Shown here piece after piece: positions 53,090-63,739 of a stretch of DNA of 64,000 nucleotides. Below the pieces are notes generated by a model. It was not told the DNA's origin. It was given only the letters and a program-made list of their open reading frames with translations, and did no database searches. Every line of letters starts with the position of its first letter. Within the stretch, counting starts at the first letter, position 1. Source of the stretch: Anthracocystis setariae (taxonomy: Eukaryota; Basidiomycota; Ustilaginomycetes; Ustilaginales; Ustilaginaceae); the NCBI GenBank assembly GCA_928724745.1, contig CAKMXJ010000002.1, positions 806,001 to 870,000 of the forward strand. The letters are read 5' to 3'. The translations under genes and the position numbers were made by a program.

Positions 53090-54430
53090 ATGAATGCGTC
53101 CAACGCTCACTCCGAAGTCAAGGGTAAGTAGTCCATCAGCGCGATCGATCGGAAAAGACATTAGGTAGACAAAGTTCTCATCCAATGCTCCTATTCTACA
53201 GACGTGGTCCGCAACCTGCTCTCCCGTGACCCGGTCAAGTTCAACTCGACGATCAATGCCTGCTTCGCGGCAGGCTGTGAATATCAAGGTCGCGGTCTCA
53301 AGATCAGCGGCGCAAGCCAGCTGAAGCACGCCGCCTATCTGCTGAACGTGCTCGACTTTGGCGCCCCTGCCAAGATCAACGATCAAGACATTCACTGGGA
53401 CAATGCGGCCAGCACTGCTATCGTCAAGGCCACCCGCAACGTCCGACCCGCCTTCTTCCCTCTTTTCCAGTTTGCCATCGCCACCAAGGTGATTCTCAAG
53501 TTCAATGCAGAGGAAGAGGCGAAAGGAACACTCTTCTGCACGCAGTGGAAGGATGAATGGCCGCTCGAGCAGGTACTGCAGAAGCTTCCCGTCATCAGCT
53601 ACCTGTACGGCTCCTACCTGGTTCCGGTGTTGACGCTCGTCTTCGTCTGGGCTTCCAACTTGGCCTTTTGGCTTCATGCCAAAGCGGAAATCGTTGAGCA
53701 TCGCTACGTCAAGGATGTCGACAACGTTTATCGCCAGAAGGTCGAGCCTCGTCTGCCTCCCAGCCTTGTCAAGGGATTCGATGCCGGCGTCCACGCGGCG
53801 GAACATGTCGGTCAGCACGGCGCTCACGTCATCTCACGTGTCTCTCATGGCCCTCTCAAGCTGATCGAGGAGCTTGCACGATCCGCCACGGTGTTGACCA
53901 ACCTTGTTCTACCTCCGCAGCTTCAGCTCCCTTACCCGTCTGTGTTCGCTGAGCATGCTTCTCCCGCCCCTCTCCAACCTGCGCAAGCCAAGCAGGAGGA
54001 GAAACAGTCGGAGAAACAGCCCGACGCAAAGCCCAAGGAATCCAAGCCGTCGGAGCACGGAGACCACACCGGTTCGCAGTCACCGCGGAAGAAGGTCTCT
54101 GGCTCTCCTAACGTCGAAGTCACCACCACCAAGGACGAGGACGAGACTGAAAGCGAAGATCAGGAGAAGAAGCGTAAAGCCGAAGCTAGCTCAACCGACG
54201 AAGAGCCTCGACACGCCAAGGTGGTGGTCGGCCCCTCGGAGGATGGCACACACGCTCAGGCCAAGGAGATCGATGTTGTCACTCAACAGGTGACGGAAAA
54301 GTCGGTCAGCGGCGAAAGCGCCAAGGAGTCGCTGTACCAGCAGCTCAAGAAAGCCGACGAGCTGCCTGGTCGCGGAGGCGATGCAAAGAAGAGTTCTGGC
54401 AAGAAGAAGAACAAGTCTGGTAAGAAGTGA
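53090..54430 (+). CDS. Unknown membrane protein with long charged tail
   Basis: Two exons, 53090-53123 and 53202-54430, with a 78-base intron (GTAAGT ... CTACAG) splitting the Asp codon in EVK-D-VVRNLL. The product is 420 aa. I do not recognise the family. Residues 1-135 look folded and soluble (DPVKFNSTINACFAAGCEYQ, HWDNAASTAIVKATRNVRP). One clear hydrophobic segment lies at about 141-169 (VISYLYGSYLVPVLTLVFVW), followed by an amphipathic, His-containing region (170-240). The last 170 residues are a Lys/Glu/Ser-rich disordered tail ending KKKNKSGKK. There is no N-terminal signal peptide, so the segment could be a membrane anchor or a hairpin. Splice sites and codon bias make the gene credible. 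Confidence 0.75.
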
Positions 54431-54825
54431 GACCCCACACAACGCCGTCGCTCTGGGGGTTACCTCTAAGACTTGCGCTGCAACGCATACTGTTGCTTGA
54501 GAGTCTTTCGTCAACCATCGTGCCTTACTGGAACCACCAAACCCAAAACTTTGAACGACTTTCGCAGCAGCGTCCCATGTACGAATTGTCGAAAAGCAAT
54601 GAATCATTCCCTCCACCCAATCTCAAAAAACTAACCAAAGCTGTGCCCCTCTTGAGATCATGTCGCATTTTCGGAGCGAAACGTTTAAACTGACGAGATG
54701 GGGCATGAGCAAAAATCGGTATTGGTGTAAGGTTCTCGTTCTCGATTGGGCGTTGATGGGAGTGGTGATGGGAAGCTACATGCGGCACGGGATAGGATGA
54801 GGGTGGGGTGTTTTTTTTTTTTTTT
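54431..54825. other. Convergent 3' spacer
   Basis: About 395 bases ending in a T-run (54811-54827) that overlaps the stop of the small minus-strand gene. Nothing else was recognised. Confidence 0.5.
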
Positions 54826-55357
54826 TTAGAAGACGGGAGTGATGAGGTCGCCGAATTTGCGGGCAGCGATGATGCCAGCTGTGAAGACCGAGATGCCCCA
54901 GAGGATGGAGAGGTTACCTGGACGGTGTTCGGGTGCGAGGATTTGAGTGTTGATGAAGCGGGTTAGGAAGTTGGTCTGTTTGGGTTCAGGACGACCTGAG
55001 GGGGAGGAGAGGAAGCCCTTTTGTGCTGAGCTGTTTTCGGGCGGAAGCAAAAGTGAGGGTTAGAAGTGTATCCTTAGGAAGAGGTGGAAGGGGTGATACG
55101 GTGGGAGTTGAGTTAACGCCGAGTAGTCTTCGTCCAGTTGTGCTCGGTTGGAGGGCGGAGTCACGATCCCAGATTGCAGTGGGTCTCCGATCCAGGTCTC
55201 TGTCCGCTACGAACAAACTTTGTTGAATCCTCCAGATGACAAACAAAGCCAAACTGTGCGACGCCAGACCTGTCCTACAAGCCACCATCCACCACTTCCA
55301 GCCCGTTGCTGACCACCCTCAAGCTCCTGCATACAGAAAAACCTACAGATAAGACAT
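54826..55357 (-). CDS. Small single-span membrane protein, Tom6-like candidate
   Basis: Two exons on the minus strand: an 11-base first exon 55357-55347 and exon 2 55030-54826, with a 316-base intron (GTAGGT ... CTAACC branch ... ACAG). The product is 71 aa and begins MSYLSAQKGFLSS. Exon 2 alone has no ATG start, and the join creates a clean frame. One C-terminal hydrophobic segment (LSILWGISVFTAGIIAARKF) ends in GDLITPVF, preceded by LAPEHRPGN. This layout (short soluble part, one span, end near the terminus with an 'LxP' motif) resembles the small TOM subunit Tom6, which stabilises the mitochondrial outer-membrane translocase. The similarity is weak because such proteins are tiny. The upstream exon is inferred, not proven. 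Confidence 0.55.
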
Positions 55358-55545
55358 CTTGACAGAATATGTGATGGTTGCAGTATTAGAAGCGATGCAT
55401 TCGAGTTGAGAATCCTCTTGCATCGACGCCCGATGCAGAAGTGGAGAACCACCGGAAATTTTTGTCTGGCCACAGATCTAGATCGCCGATCTGAAACTCA
55501 CCCCAACCCGAATCCTTTCGTTCACACCCCTTCCTACGACTCTCT

Positions 55546-55584
<39 letters not shown>

Positions 55585-55716
55585 AACAAAGCCCATTCAT
55601 AGTGTAGTGCGTAGCTATTCTATGTTGCCAAAGATCTATATCGGTGACTGATGCAGCTCTACAGAGCCAAATGTAATCAAAACAGTTAAGAGATTATAGG
55701 GACCCCATCTGCACGC
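55358..55716. other. Intergenic with CT repeat
   Basis: About 360 bases between the small gene's start and the DIC1 stop, including the CT repeat listed separately. No gene was seen. Confidence 0.5.
55550..55584. repeat. (CT)n microsatellite
   Basis: About 15 CT units with one interruption near the end. Confidence 0.9.
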
Positions 55717-56664
55717 CTAAGCCTTGACCTGCACTGCTCCAACCTCGTCACCTCGAGCCTTCTTCGCTCTGGTATAGTCTACTAGCAGCCTCAACTTCTC
55801 CAACACCACAAACACAATGATGGTGTTGGGACTCAACCTCATCCATGCTGGCGTCCAACCTCTGAACAGGAACCCGACGCCCTCCTTGCGCAGCTCGGCT
55901 CGCAACTTCTTGACCAGCCCGTCTCCACTGCCTGTTGCGTTCATGACTCTGCTCTTGATCACGTCCGCTGGCGAGCAGACCGTCGTTGCGACCGTGCCGG
56001 CCATGAAAGACGCTGTGAAATGCAATCCTGTCCCCTCCTGGAAGTAGCCCGTCGACAGCAGGAGCCCCTTGAACACGTCATATGTCGCAAGCTGTGAGGC
56101 GTTCATCAATACCGCTCTGACCGTGTTCGGTCCCAACCCGCGGAACAGCGATGCTACACCTTCGTCCTTGGTCATCCTCACCAATCCGGTGATCGCGTTC
56201 GAATACCCATACCGCTCGCTGGGCTTGCGGTTGACATCACTCGTCATGCGCACCAGCAGGATATCCGCTGGGTTACCGGCCAACCCCCCCGCTGCGCCCG
56301 CCGCACTCGCACACAACGCCATCTGCAACGGTCCCAACGGCTTGCCATCCGCGTTGTTCTTGAGCGACATCTCCTTGAGCTTATCATACGCACCGAAGCG
56401 CGTCACGCTGTACGTCATCTGCCGCAACAACGAAGCACTCAGCCCAACGTACAGCCCTCGTGGACCTTCGGTTTTGAGCGTGTTGATCATCACAGAGAAC
56501 ATGTTTTGGCGCGCCGTAGCCGTCTGCATGCGTGTCTTGGTCAGGTCGAGCGGATGTGTGAAGAACGCCGCGATCGAAGCCGCACAGCCACCGAGGTAGA
56601 ACGGGTATGGTTGCGATTTGGATTTCGGCTGGCTTGCCGGGGGTTTTGGTAGTGATGACGACAT
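55717..56664 (-). CDS. DIC1: Mitochondrial dicarboxylate carrier (DIC1)
   Basis: Single-exon ORF of 315 aa; the ATG at 56664 is the first Met in frame (MSSSLPKPPASQP). Three mitochondrial-carrier repeats each carry the PxDxxKxR-type signature: PLDLTKTRMQ, PADILLVRM (Arg where Lys is usual) and PADVIKSRVM. Substrate-type sequences LYVGLSASLLRQMTYSVTRFG and LFRGLGPNTVRAVLMNASQLA are characteristic of the dicarboxylate/oxaloacetate branch. Role: exchanges malate or succinate for phosphate across the mitochondrial inner membrane. No targeting presequence is needed. A citrate or 2-oxoglutarate carrier is less likely given these motifs. Confidence 0.92.
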   Translation of the reverse strand: MSSSLPKPPASQPKSKSQPYPFYLGGCAASIAAFFTHPLDLTKTRMQTATARQNMFSVMINTLKTEGPRGLYVGLSASLLRQMTYSVTRFGAYDKLKEMSLKNNADGKPLGPLQMALCASAAGAAGGLAGNPADILLVRMTSDVNRKPSERYGYSNAITGLVRMTKDEGVASLFRGLGPNTVRAVLMNASQLATYDVFKGLLLSTGYFQEGTGLHFTASFMAGTVATTVCSPADVIKSRVMNATGSGDGLVKKLRAELRKEGVGFLFRGWTPAWMRLSPNTIIVFVVLEKLRLLVDYTRAKKARGDEVGAVQVKA

Positions 56665-58601
56665 GGCGGGGGTGCTTTGATGCGATCCAGGCTCGGAGCG
56701 CTTTAGGATGGTTGATGGGGCTTGCCGGGGAACGATGTGGTTGAGTCCCAATTCTAGCTTGTACGAGGTGATCTGGTCCCGATTCGGTTTCCGTTTCAGA
56801 TCTGTCTATCTTTCACCTTGTGTTCCGTCGTAGCTGCCGCTTCGTAGAGAAAAGTCTGTCGATGGAAGTAGGAGAAGTAGTAGTAGGGATGGTATTGGTG
56901 ACTGGTCAAGGTCCGAAGGTGGAGTCAGTCAGGGTTTGTTCGGATATCGCAACAAAACGCAAAAGAAAGCGGCCATCGCGGACTGACTTGCTATCGCTTC
57001 GCTTGCCTTTTCGCCAGGAGAAGAAAAAAAAAACTCCCTCTCCACTCTGACTGTTCTCGTTTTGCATTATTCCGTCATAGCAGTGTCGCTCACTTTCTCC
57101 TAACATCGCTAAAAACATCGTGGCACACCTCCCGGATCTAACTTGCAGAACCGGTCGGCCCATTTTGAGCCGCGTCCTGCATTCACTCTCCTCACCCTGT
57201 TTGGACGCCGAACAATGCCGAAGAGCTCCCATCCTTCATTATTGAAATTCAGCCCGTGTCCCCCCACCCACCGCTCCTACAACGTCGATCAGAAGGTCAG
57301 AAAGTTCAGCAGCATCACTTTCTGCCAACACGCAAGCGCCAAATGCGGCAGCCGCCATTCGCAGCCAGCCACTCATCGAGCCAGTCACCAGACAGCTCAC
57401 ACACCTCAATTTAATGTTCAACCATTCCACACAAACAGTCAGAAACCAATTCGAATGTGGGCAAACACTGAGATTTGGTAGCTAGAACATGAACATGGTC
57501 GAAACAGGAGACGCGAGGCCGATGGACAGAAGCTAGATGGGAGGGAGAAAGTGAACAACAAGCGAGGACAAGTTGGTGTTTTACGGTTTCTAGTTTTTTT
57601 TGGGGGGGGGGGGCGGGATCGTGTTCGCACTCGGCGTAACAACAGAACCCAGCGAGACCCGATGCTTTGACAGAGACGAACGCACTTAAAGAGACCAGCG
57701 AGCAAACGTACAAGAGCGTAACAGGCGAAGAGAAGAGTGGACAGAAAGAGTGACAAAGTTGGGAGCTCGAGTCCAGCAGATGGAAGCATCGGTCGAAACG
57801 TGCTTGCAAACACTCTAGACATGAATGCTAGAATGCTGCTGGTTGCGAGTCGCGCAACAAATCCCCAGGTAGAGGACAAAGCGTGACAGACGACGCATCA
57901 TACCTGAGGGAGAAAAGAGCGGGCCATCGACGCTACCGAAACCAACGGGCGCAATGTATCAGTGCGCAATGTCGCAAGTAATACTGAATTGCTCGCCCAG
58001 AAAAAAGAAGCCGCGAGCCGAGACGACAGAGAAGAGATATGGATCTGTGTGTCTGCGGAAAAGGCACATCAGGCTGGGGTGATGGCTTCAAGCCGAGCCA
58101 CGACCCCGTCTCTGTACGTCGTCCCGGTGGCGAAGGGCTAGGGTTGCGGTCAAAGTGGTGAGCAATACGCGAAGCGAATGCTGAGGTAGCGTGTCGAAGC
58201 TTTACCTCGAGATTGCGAGAAGAGGAGCCGGACCTGGTGGGAAAAGGAAGGCTGAAGGAGAGCGCGATCTCGAGATATGCTTGAAGGCGTGGATGTCTGC
58301 TATGTGCAGATGCGCAGGGATGGGAGGCATCCTGAAGAGAGGTCGCTGGAGAAGTGGCCAGGACGTCATCAGCGATGGCCCGCTCAATGTTGAGTCTGGG
58401 TGACAGCCGTGTGCTTGAGACAACGTGCTGTGCAAGTGTGCAAGGTTTGAGTGGCTGGAGGAAGTAGAAGTGGGAAGAGCCAGGAACAAGTCAGGAATGC
58501 GTCCTGCTGCATGTAGGGGACAAGTTGGAGAAAAAATAGCCTTGACTATACTTACTGTTGCAAGAGAATCATTCAAAAAAGTAAGGTGTCGACAACTTGG
58601 T
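56665..58601. other. Long intergenic: DIC1 upstream region and C2H2 gene 3' side
   Basis: About 1.9 kb. It holds a T-run followed by a G-run (57593-57613) and several minus-strand ORFs, the longest 146 codons at 57439-57879, which have no domain and poor codon bias. Some of this may be long 3' UTR. No RNA gene was recognised. Confidence 0.5.
57593..57613. repeat. T-run followed by G-run
   Basis: About nine T then twelve G with no interruption. It is a homopolymer junction prone to length change and to sequencing error. Confidence 0.85.
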
Positions 58602-59927
58602 TTAACCCAAGTCGTCGGCGCGACTCCGCTTGAGCGAGCCGCCCTTGGCTCTTCTTGATTCACCCTTATGTACGTTTTCAAAGTGCCGCTGCATGTCGTG
58701 CTTGCGAGCAAACTGCTTCTGGCAGACATTGTCAGGGCAGGTGAAGGGACGCGCACGGGTTTCGGGGTCTTCGTGGGTGTACTGGTGCGTCTTGAGGTTG
58801 TAGGCACGGTCAAACCACTTGCCGCACTCATCGCACTGCCAGCGCTTGGCCTTGGTGACAGGGTCGACGAACGGCGCGGGAGAAGCGGCATGCTTGCCGG
58901 GCGAAGATCGAAGCTCGCGACTGGCACGAGTGGTACGCATAGGTCCCACATTGGAGGTCTGCTGCTCATGATCGTACTCAGTCGACTGAGAAACAACAGC
59001 GGCCTGCTTGGCCATCTTGATGGGATCTGCAAACTCGAATGCAAGAGCATGAGCCAGACTGCTTAGTACGGCGGACTTAGTCTCTTCGCCACCAAAGTAG
59101 GGCTTGATCTCGTCGAGCGACCACACGTCCTCTTCATGCTTGGGCTCTTCCTTGGTGTAAGCTGACTCGTCGTTGAAAGCAGCTTCAAGGGAAGAGAAGG
59201 AGTCGTAGGCATCCTCTTCGGTCTTGACGCGGACCTCCGAGGGCACGGCAGCAGACTGGCTAGCAGCAAGCCCGGATTCGAATGGCTTGGCATCCTCCTC
59301 GTCGGTATGGAGCTTGACGTTCTCGAGGTTGAGTGCGAAATCACTGACAGCATCCTCACCGTGAGTGTCGACGGGATCCTCGTAATAGTTGTCAGGGAAG
59401 AGGGAGTAGTTGGCGAGCTTGTCTCCTTCAAAGTCGAAATCGGCATCGTCAAACATCGAGGGCGAAGTGAGGAAGTCTCGCTCAGAGTTGGGGGAGTCGA
59501 TTGAATCGGTGTAACAACTGTCGTAGGAGTGTAGGTGAGGAGGAGTAAGAGCAAGCTGCTCGGTGCCAGGGGGATCGGCATCAGCAACAGCGAAAGCGGG
59601 AGCTGGCATTTGGATGTGTGCCGCGGTGCCGACAGTTGAGACAGGCGCGGTAACCTCAGCCCTAGGTTTGACGACCTCCGCCAAGGCCTGTTGGGACAAA
59701 GCAGCGTCGACCATGGCGGACGATGGCCAAAAGTTAGACTGATCAACGACGGCAGGGATCGAGGTGGCGGTGGGGCCGAGCGACGAAAGGGCGGACCAGT
59801 CGCTGCCGAGCAAAAAGTTGCCGATATGCTCGGATGCGGTGGACTTGGTGGTGGCGTTGTGCGAGTCGAAGGAAGATGTGGCGCCAAAAGAGATGACGCC
59901 GGGAGCAGGCAAAGCGAAGGTAGACAT
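58602..59927 (-). CDS. C2H2 zinc-finger transcription factor
   Basis: The ATG at 59927 gives 441 aa beginning MSTFALPAPG, in good context (ACCCATG). The same frame stays open to an ATG at 60524 (640 aa), but that extension is His/Thr and Pro/Ser/Thr low complexity and may be leader. The C terminus has two C2H2 fingers: Cys365, Cys368, His381, His385 and Cys397, Cys402, His415, His420. A short linker joins them and a basic tail (RRAKGGSLKRSR) follows. The rest is acidic, with repeated segments like DEIKPYF and DADFDFEGDK that suit an activation domain. Expected role: nuclear DNA-binding regulator; target unknown. The two-finger C-terminal layout occurs in several fungal stress and development regulators. 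Confidence 0.82.
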   Translation of the reverse strand: MSTFALPAPGVISFGATSSFDSHNATTKSTASEHIGNFLLGSDWSALSSLGPTATSIPAVVDQSNFWPSSAMVDAALSQQALAEVVKPRAEVTAPVSTVGTAAHIQMPAPAFAVADADPPGTEQLALTPPHLHSYDSCYTDSIDSPNSERDFLTSPSMFDDADFDFEGDKLANYSLFPDNYYEDPVDTHGEDAVSDFALNLENVKLHTDEEDAKPFESGLAASQSAAVPSEVRVKTEEDAYDSFSSLEAAFNDESAYTKEEPKHEEDVWSLDEIKPYFGGEETKSAVLSSLAHALAFEFADPIKMAKQAAVVSQSTEYDHEQQTSNVGPMRTTRASRELRSSPGKHAASPAPFVDPVTKAKRWQCDECGKWFDRAYNLKTHQYTHEDPETRARPFTCPDNVCQKQFARKHDMQRHFENVHKGESRRAKGGSLKRSRADDLG

Positions 59928-62602
59928 GGGTACGGTAGCTGTAGACGACAAGTCGGCTGGGGATGACACTGTTGAGGTTGGAATGGCGGTAGGACTGGTG
60001 GAAGGGGTGTGAAGCGGTGTGAAAGCAGTGGTGAGAATTGGCGCAGTCGATGATAGTGTAATGGATGGTTTGGGTGAGTTGCGTTTTGTTGTTGTTGTTG
60101 ATGTTGATGGTGGTGGTGGTGGTGGTAAGCAAAGGAAATGTGATGACACAAAGAGTGTTAAAGATGATCGCAAGGTGAGACTAGATGAAACGTATTGGAT
60201 GTCAAAGAATGGAGGGAAGGAGGAAGAAGGAAGATAGCTGAAAGTCGAGATAGGGATGGGCTGACTATATCTGGGTGGCGTTTCAGAACAGTATCTCCGG
60301 TGGGGCTGTGTGCGTGTGTGCGTGTGTGTGCGTGTATGTTGTGCGCGCGTGAACGGCGGTTTGCCTCCACACCAACCCTTACAGACTGGAAATTTAGCCA
60401 TTATTTCGAATGGAGCACGCCGAGTGGAGGACAAAAGTGCGCAGCTCCAGGGTCCAGCCGATGCATCACGTCCACGGAAAAGAGGGAAAAAGAAAAAAAT
60501 TAAACTGACACGAAACCTAGTCATCCCAATAACTTTTCCGGTCTAATACCCAATCATGAAGTTGATCCTCTACACTGTCAAGACCCACCAACGGAACTAA
60601 TCCGAAAAGCCGGCTTTGGTCAGCTAGGATACACACTACCAACTAGGCGCTTACATACTGCCCCAGACTATATTGCTACATGTAGTATCGGGGCGGTTCA
60701 GAGACGGAGCTCAACACTAGATGGCGAGATCGTGCCCTGGCTGTGAAATGGAAGTCGATGAAGCTGCATAGTGCGTCGAGTTGCGTTTGACTCGGGAGCC
60801 AAGTCCACGGAAAGTCCAAATGCACGGAAATTGCGATATCCCTCACTACTGTGCTGTACACTGTGGAAACCCACGGATTTTTTCAAAAACATTCTACAAA
60901 GTGTAGCGCTCGCTTTCATGCTCGGAAGTCGGACGGACCCTTGATGCTTCCGCGCGGATTACTGTATACCCTCGATGGCCTTCCCCCACTGCAGCGGTGA
61001 AATGATTCACGCCCAGAAAAGCAGCTTGTATGCTTTCATCGGCTAGACAAGAGGCAGAGTCACAATCTCGTAGCAACGAGAATACGAGCCAAGCGCCCGC
61101 TGAAGCTTGACGTCAGAATTAAGCTGCTTTTGGCCCAGTTCCAAAGGTGTTTCGTCTTCTTTTTGTTTTTCTTCTTCTTTTCCTTTTTTTTTCTTTTCTT
61201 TTTTCCAGATAAAGCAAGGGTCACCACGGCGGTCAATTTTAAGTACCGTAACGTCAGTAACTGCAAGAGGATTGCGTCGCATTAAGAAGGCCGTCACAGC
61301 CGACTTCGACTGGTTCAAAGTGAGACTGCCCTGGAGCCGAGAACCGGTAAACGCGATCGCACGACGCGTGGAACCCTGCAGATGGAATTCTCATATTATT
61401 CTTCGATTTCCAAGTCCACGGAGACTGATTGCAGTGTGGAGAACTGAGCTTTTTCGCATCCAACCGCCCTCCCTCGCACCCACCCTGCCTGCCTCGGTAC
61501 GCGTGTCAGTGAACCGCAATTTAGTCATGACTCGACCAGTCGCATGAATGATAGCTCCCCTTGAGATAGACGACATCGGCTGTCACTGCTCCGCACCTAC
61601 AGCCACGAAGATCAGAGCGTCAAGATAGCGCCGGATATACCGTGTACAGTTCAGTACTGTGATGGTAGGCGGCAGTCCCGTGTCTACTGTACCACTGTAA
61701 GCTTGTCAGCGCTTGAGAGTACAACACAAAGCGACAGTATTACATTACGGTGTGAGTCCGCACAGCATCTTCCGCCGGAGCCATGACTTTCTTATCTGAT
61801 TGACGCGATCGCTTTGGTCACAGTCGACGACGCCCACCATGACTCGATCTGTCGCTTTCTATATTGTAGTATATACCCTATACCCTCCACCCGGATGGCA
61901 CGGCCATATGTCGTGCTTTTGCGTCTTGCTTTGCTTGTTCTGTCTACTGTATGTAATTTTGTATTCCCGCATCCGCACTTTGCTACCGTAAGCTGCACGG
62001 GAGATGTTTCGATTTAATGTGACACGTGGTTTGCGTCTCATTCCGACTTGTGTTGCGTGCGTCCTTCAATTCGGAAAGCTTGATCTCGGCCATCAAAGTA
62101 CAGACTAGTCTTACTCGGACACGACCTCGATCAATCAGCGTGTGAGAGAATGATTGCTTCGATCTCAATTTACATCCCGCGACACGGTTCCGTGGGAGTT
62201 TGATCCATGGCACGAGCAAGGGCTCCTGCAACGTGAGTTGAGCATTGCCGAGGATGAGCAGTCATTTTGTGCGTACTGCGTGGCAGCTGCATTTGTTCAT
62301 CGGCGATTCTGATCTGATCTCTCCCCGATAATTGACGATCCAACACACACAGCAAGATTTCCAAAATGCCAATTTCGGCGATTTACCGATGCGCATTGCT
62401 CACCCGCCATTGGTTGGAAGAAACAGCTTCGGTTGTCATCGTGATCCTTTCCACGATCCACCAACAGCTGAACGCTCCGATCATTTGATACCTCAACTCC
62501 TCATCAGTGTGCATGTCACCGACCTGTTCATTGATCATTGGACGTTTCTTTCGAGCTTCCTTTCGCCCTCTTGTGCCCAACTTGAGACATCGACACTTTC
62601 AC
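59928..62602. other. Long leader/intergenic region with TACTGTAC motifs
   Basis: About 2.7 kb between the C2H2 start (-) and the HAL2 start (+), a divergent pair. The first 600 bases are probably C2H2 leader or extended coding sequence. Further on lie GCTGTACACTGTGG (60852), GTACAGTTCAGTACTGTG (61645), CTACTGTACCACTGTAAG (61685) and CTACTGTATG (61948). No gene was recognised. Confidence 0.5.
60307..60340. repeat. Imperfect (TG)n/(CGTG)n microsatellite
   Basis: TG-rich run with CG interruptions. In the extended minus-strand C2H2 frame it would encode the His/Thr repeat. Confidence 0.85.
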
Positions 62603-63739
62603 ATGTCTTCGTCAACATCAACCCCGTACGCCCTGGAGCGCGCAGTGGCCATCTCGGCCGTGGTGCGTGCCTGCTCTTTGACAGACAAGGTCTTTCGCAA
62701 CCTTGTGACGGCCGATACCGTCACCAAGAAGGATAAGTCGCCCGTCACCGTCGGTGACTACTCTGCACAGGCCGTCGTCAACGCTATTCTTGGATCACAC
62801 TTCCCGCAAGATCCCATTGTGGGCGAAGAAGACTCAAAGGACTTGCAAAGGCCTGAGTCTGAATCCCTCCGAGCGCAAATCTTTGCCCTTGCCAACGAGG
62901 CTCTCAAGAACCCAGCACAGGAATGCCCTGCTGTGGCCGAGGCAGGGTCCCAACAAAAGGACCAGCCGTGGGGCGAGCGTGAGCTGACCGAGCAGGAACT
63001 TCTCGCAGCCATCGACCGCGGCAGCGCCGAAGGTGGCGCTGAGGGCAGATGCTGGGCGCTCGATCCCATCGATGGAACCAAGGGATTCCTTCGAGGTGGT
63101 CAGTATGCTGTCTGCCTCGCCTTCATGGTCGATGGCAAGGTGGAGGTCGGAGTCATGGGCTGCCCCAACCTGCCGCACGATGCTTCGTCCGAAAAGCCTA
63201 AAGAGGGCGAGTTTGGTGCGGGTGAGAAGCGAAGTGATCTTGGAACCCTTTTCATTGCAGTTCGAGGACAGGGCGCCTTCCAACGCCCTATTCAAGGTGG
63301 ACCGGAGCAGAAAATCTCGATGCGACAGATCAGCTCTCTCTCAGAAGCTTCTTTCTGCGAGTCGGTCGAGGCTGGTCACTCCTCGCACGGCACCAACGCC
63401 AGGATCGCAGAGTTGCTTGGCATCACCGCATCGTCGGTCAGGATGGACAGTCAAGCCAAGTACGCCAGCATCTCTCGAGGCGACGGCGATGTGTACTTGC
63501 GTCTCCCTGTGGGAGATGGCAGCTACCAGGAGAAAATTTGGGACCACGCTTCCGGATCTCTTCTGGTCGAAGAGGCAGGTGGCCGTGTCTCTGATATCCG
63601 CGGCAATGATCTCAACTTTGGCGTCGGCCGCACGCTCCGTGAAAATCGTGGGGTGGTAGCTTCGCGAAGAGAGGTGCACGCTAAGGTCATTGACGCTGTG
63701 CGAAAGGCGCTCCAGGAGGAGGGTCGCGGACATCTTTAG
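62603..63739 (+). CDS. MET22: 3'(2'),5'-bisphosphate nucleotidase (HAL2/MET22)
   Basis: Single-exon ORF of 378 aa from the ATG at 62603. An in-frame ATG at 62513 would add 30 residues (MSPTCSLIIGRFFRA...) that are basic and hydrophobic, like a targeting sequence. Metal-site motifs of the inositol-phosphatase fold are all present: Asp51 in VTVGDYSAQ, VGEEDS (Glu75, Glu76, Asp77), LDPIDGTKGF (Asp154, Asp157) and WDHASGSLLVEEAGG (Asp314). Role: hydrolyses PAP to AMP in sulfate assimilation; the enzyme is Mg-dependent and inhibited by Li and Na, so it links to salt tolerance. Length is close to yeast Hal2 (357). Confidence 0.96.
   Translation: MSSSTSTPYALERAVAISAVVRACSLTDKVFRNLVTADTVTKKDKSPVTVGDYSAQAVVNAILGSHFPQDPIVGEEDSKDLQRPESESLRAQIFALANEALKNPAQECPAVAEAGSQQKDQPWGERELTEQELLAAIDRGSAEGGAEGRCWALDPIDGTKGFLRGGQYAVCLAFMVDGKVEVGVMGCPNLPHDASSEKPKEGEFGAGEKRSDLGTLFIAVRGQGAFQRPIQGGPEQKISMRQISSLSEASFCESVEAGHSSHGTNARIAELLGITASSVRMDSQAKYASISRGDGDVYLRLPVGDGSYQEKIWDHASGSLLVEEAGGRVSDIRGNDLNFGVGRTLRENRGVVASRREVHAKVIDAVRKALQEEGRGHL

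Noticed and set aside
57439..57879. 146-codon minus-strand ORF with hydrophobic stretches
   Set aside because: Poor codon bias, crosses the poly-G run, no domain.
58202..59050. 282-codon ORF on the minus strand
   Set aside because: Same-strand shifted frame over the zinc-finger exon and its 3' side; no domain.
59063..60151. 362-codon ORF on the minus strand in another frame
   Set aside because: Overlaps the C2H2 gene and reads as His/Pro/Ser/Thr low complexity; no domain.
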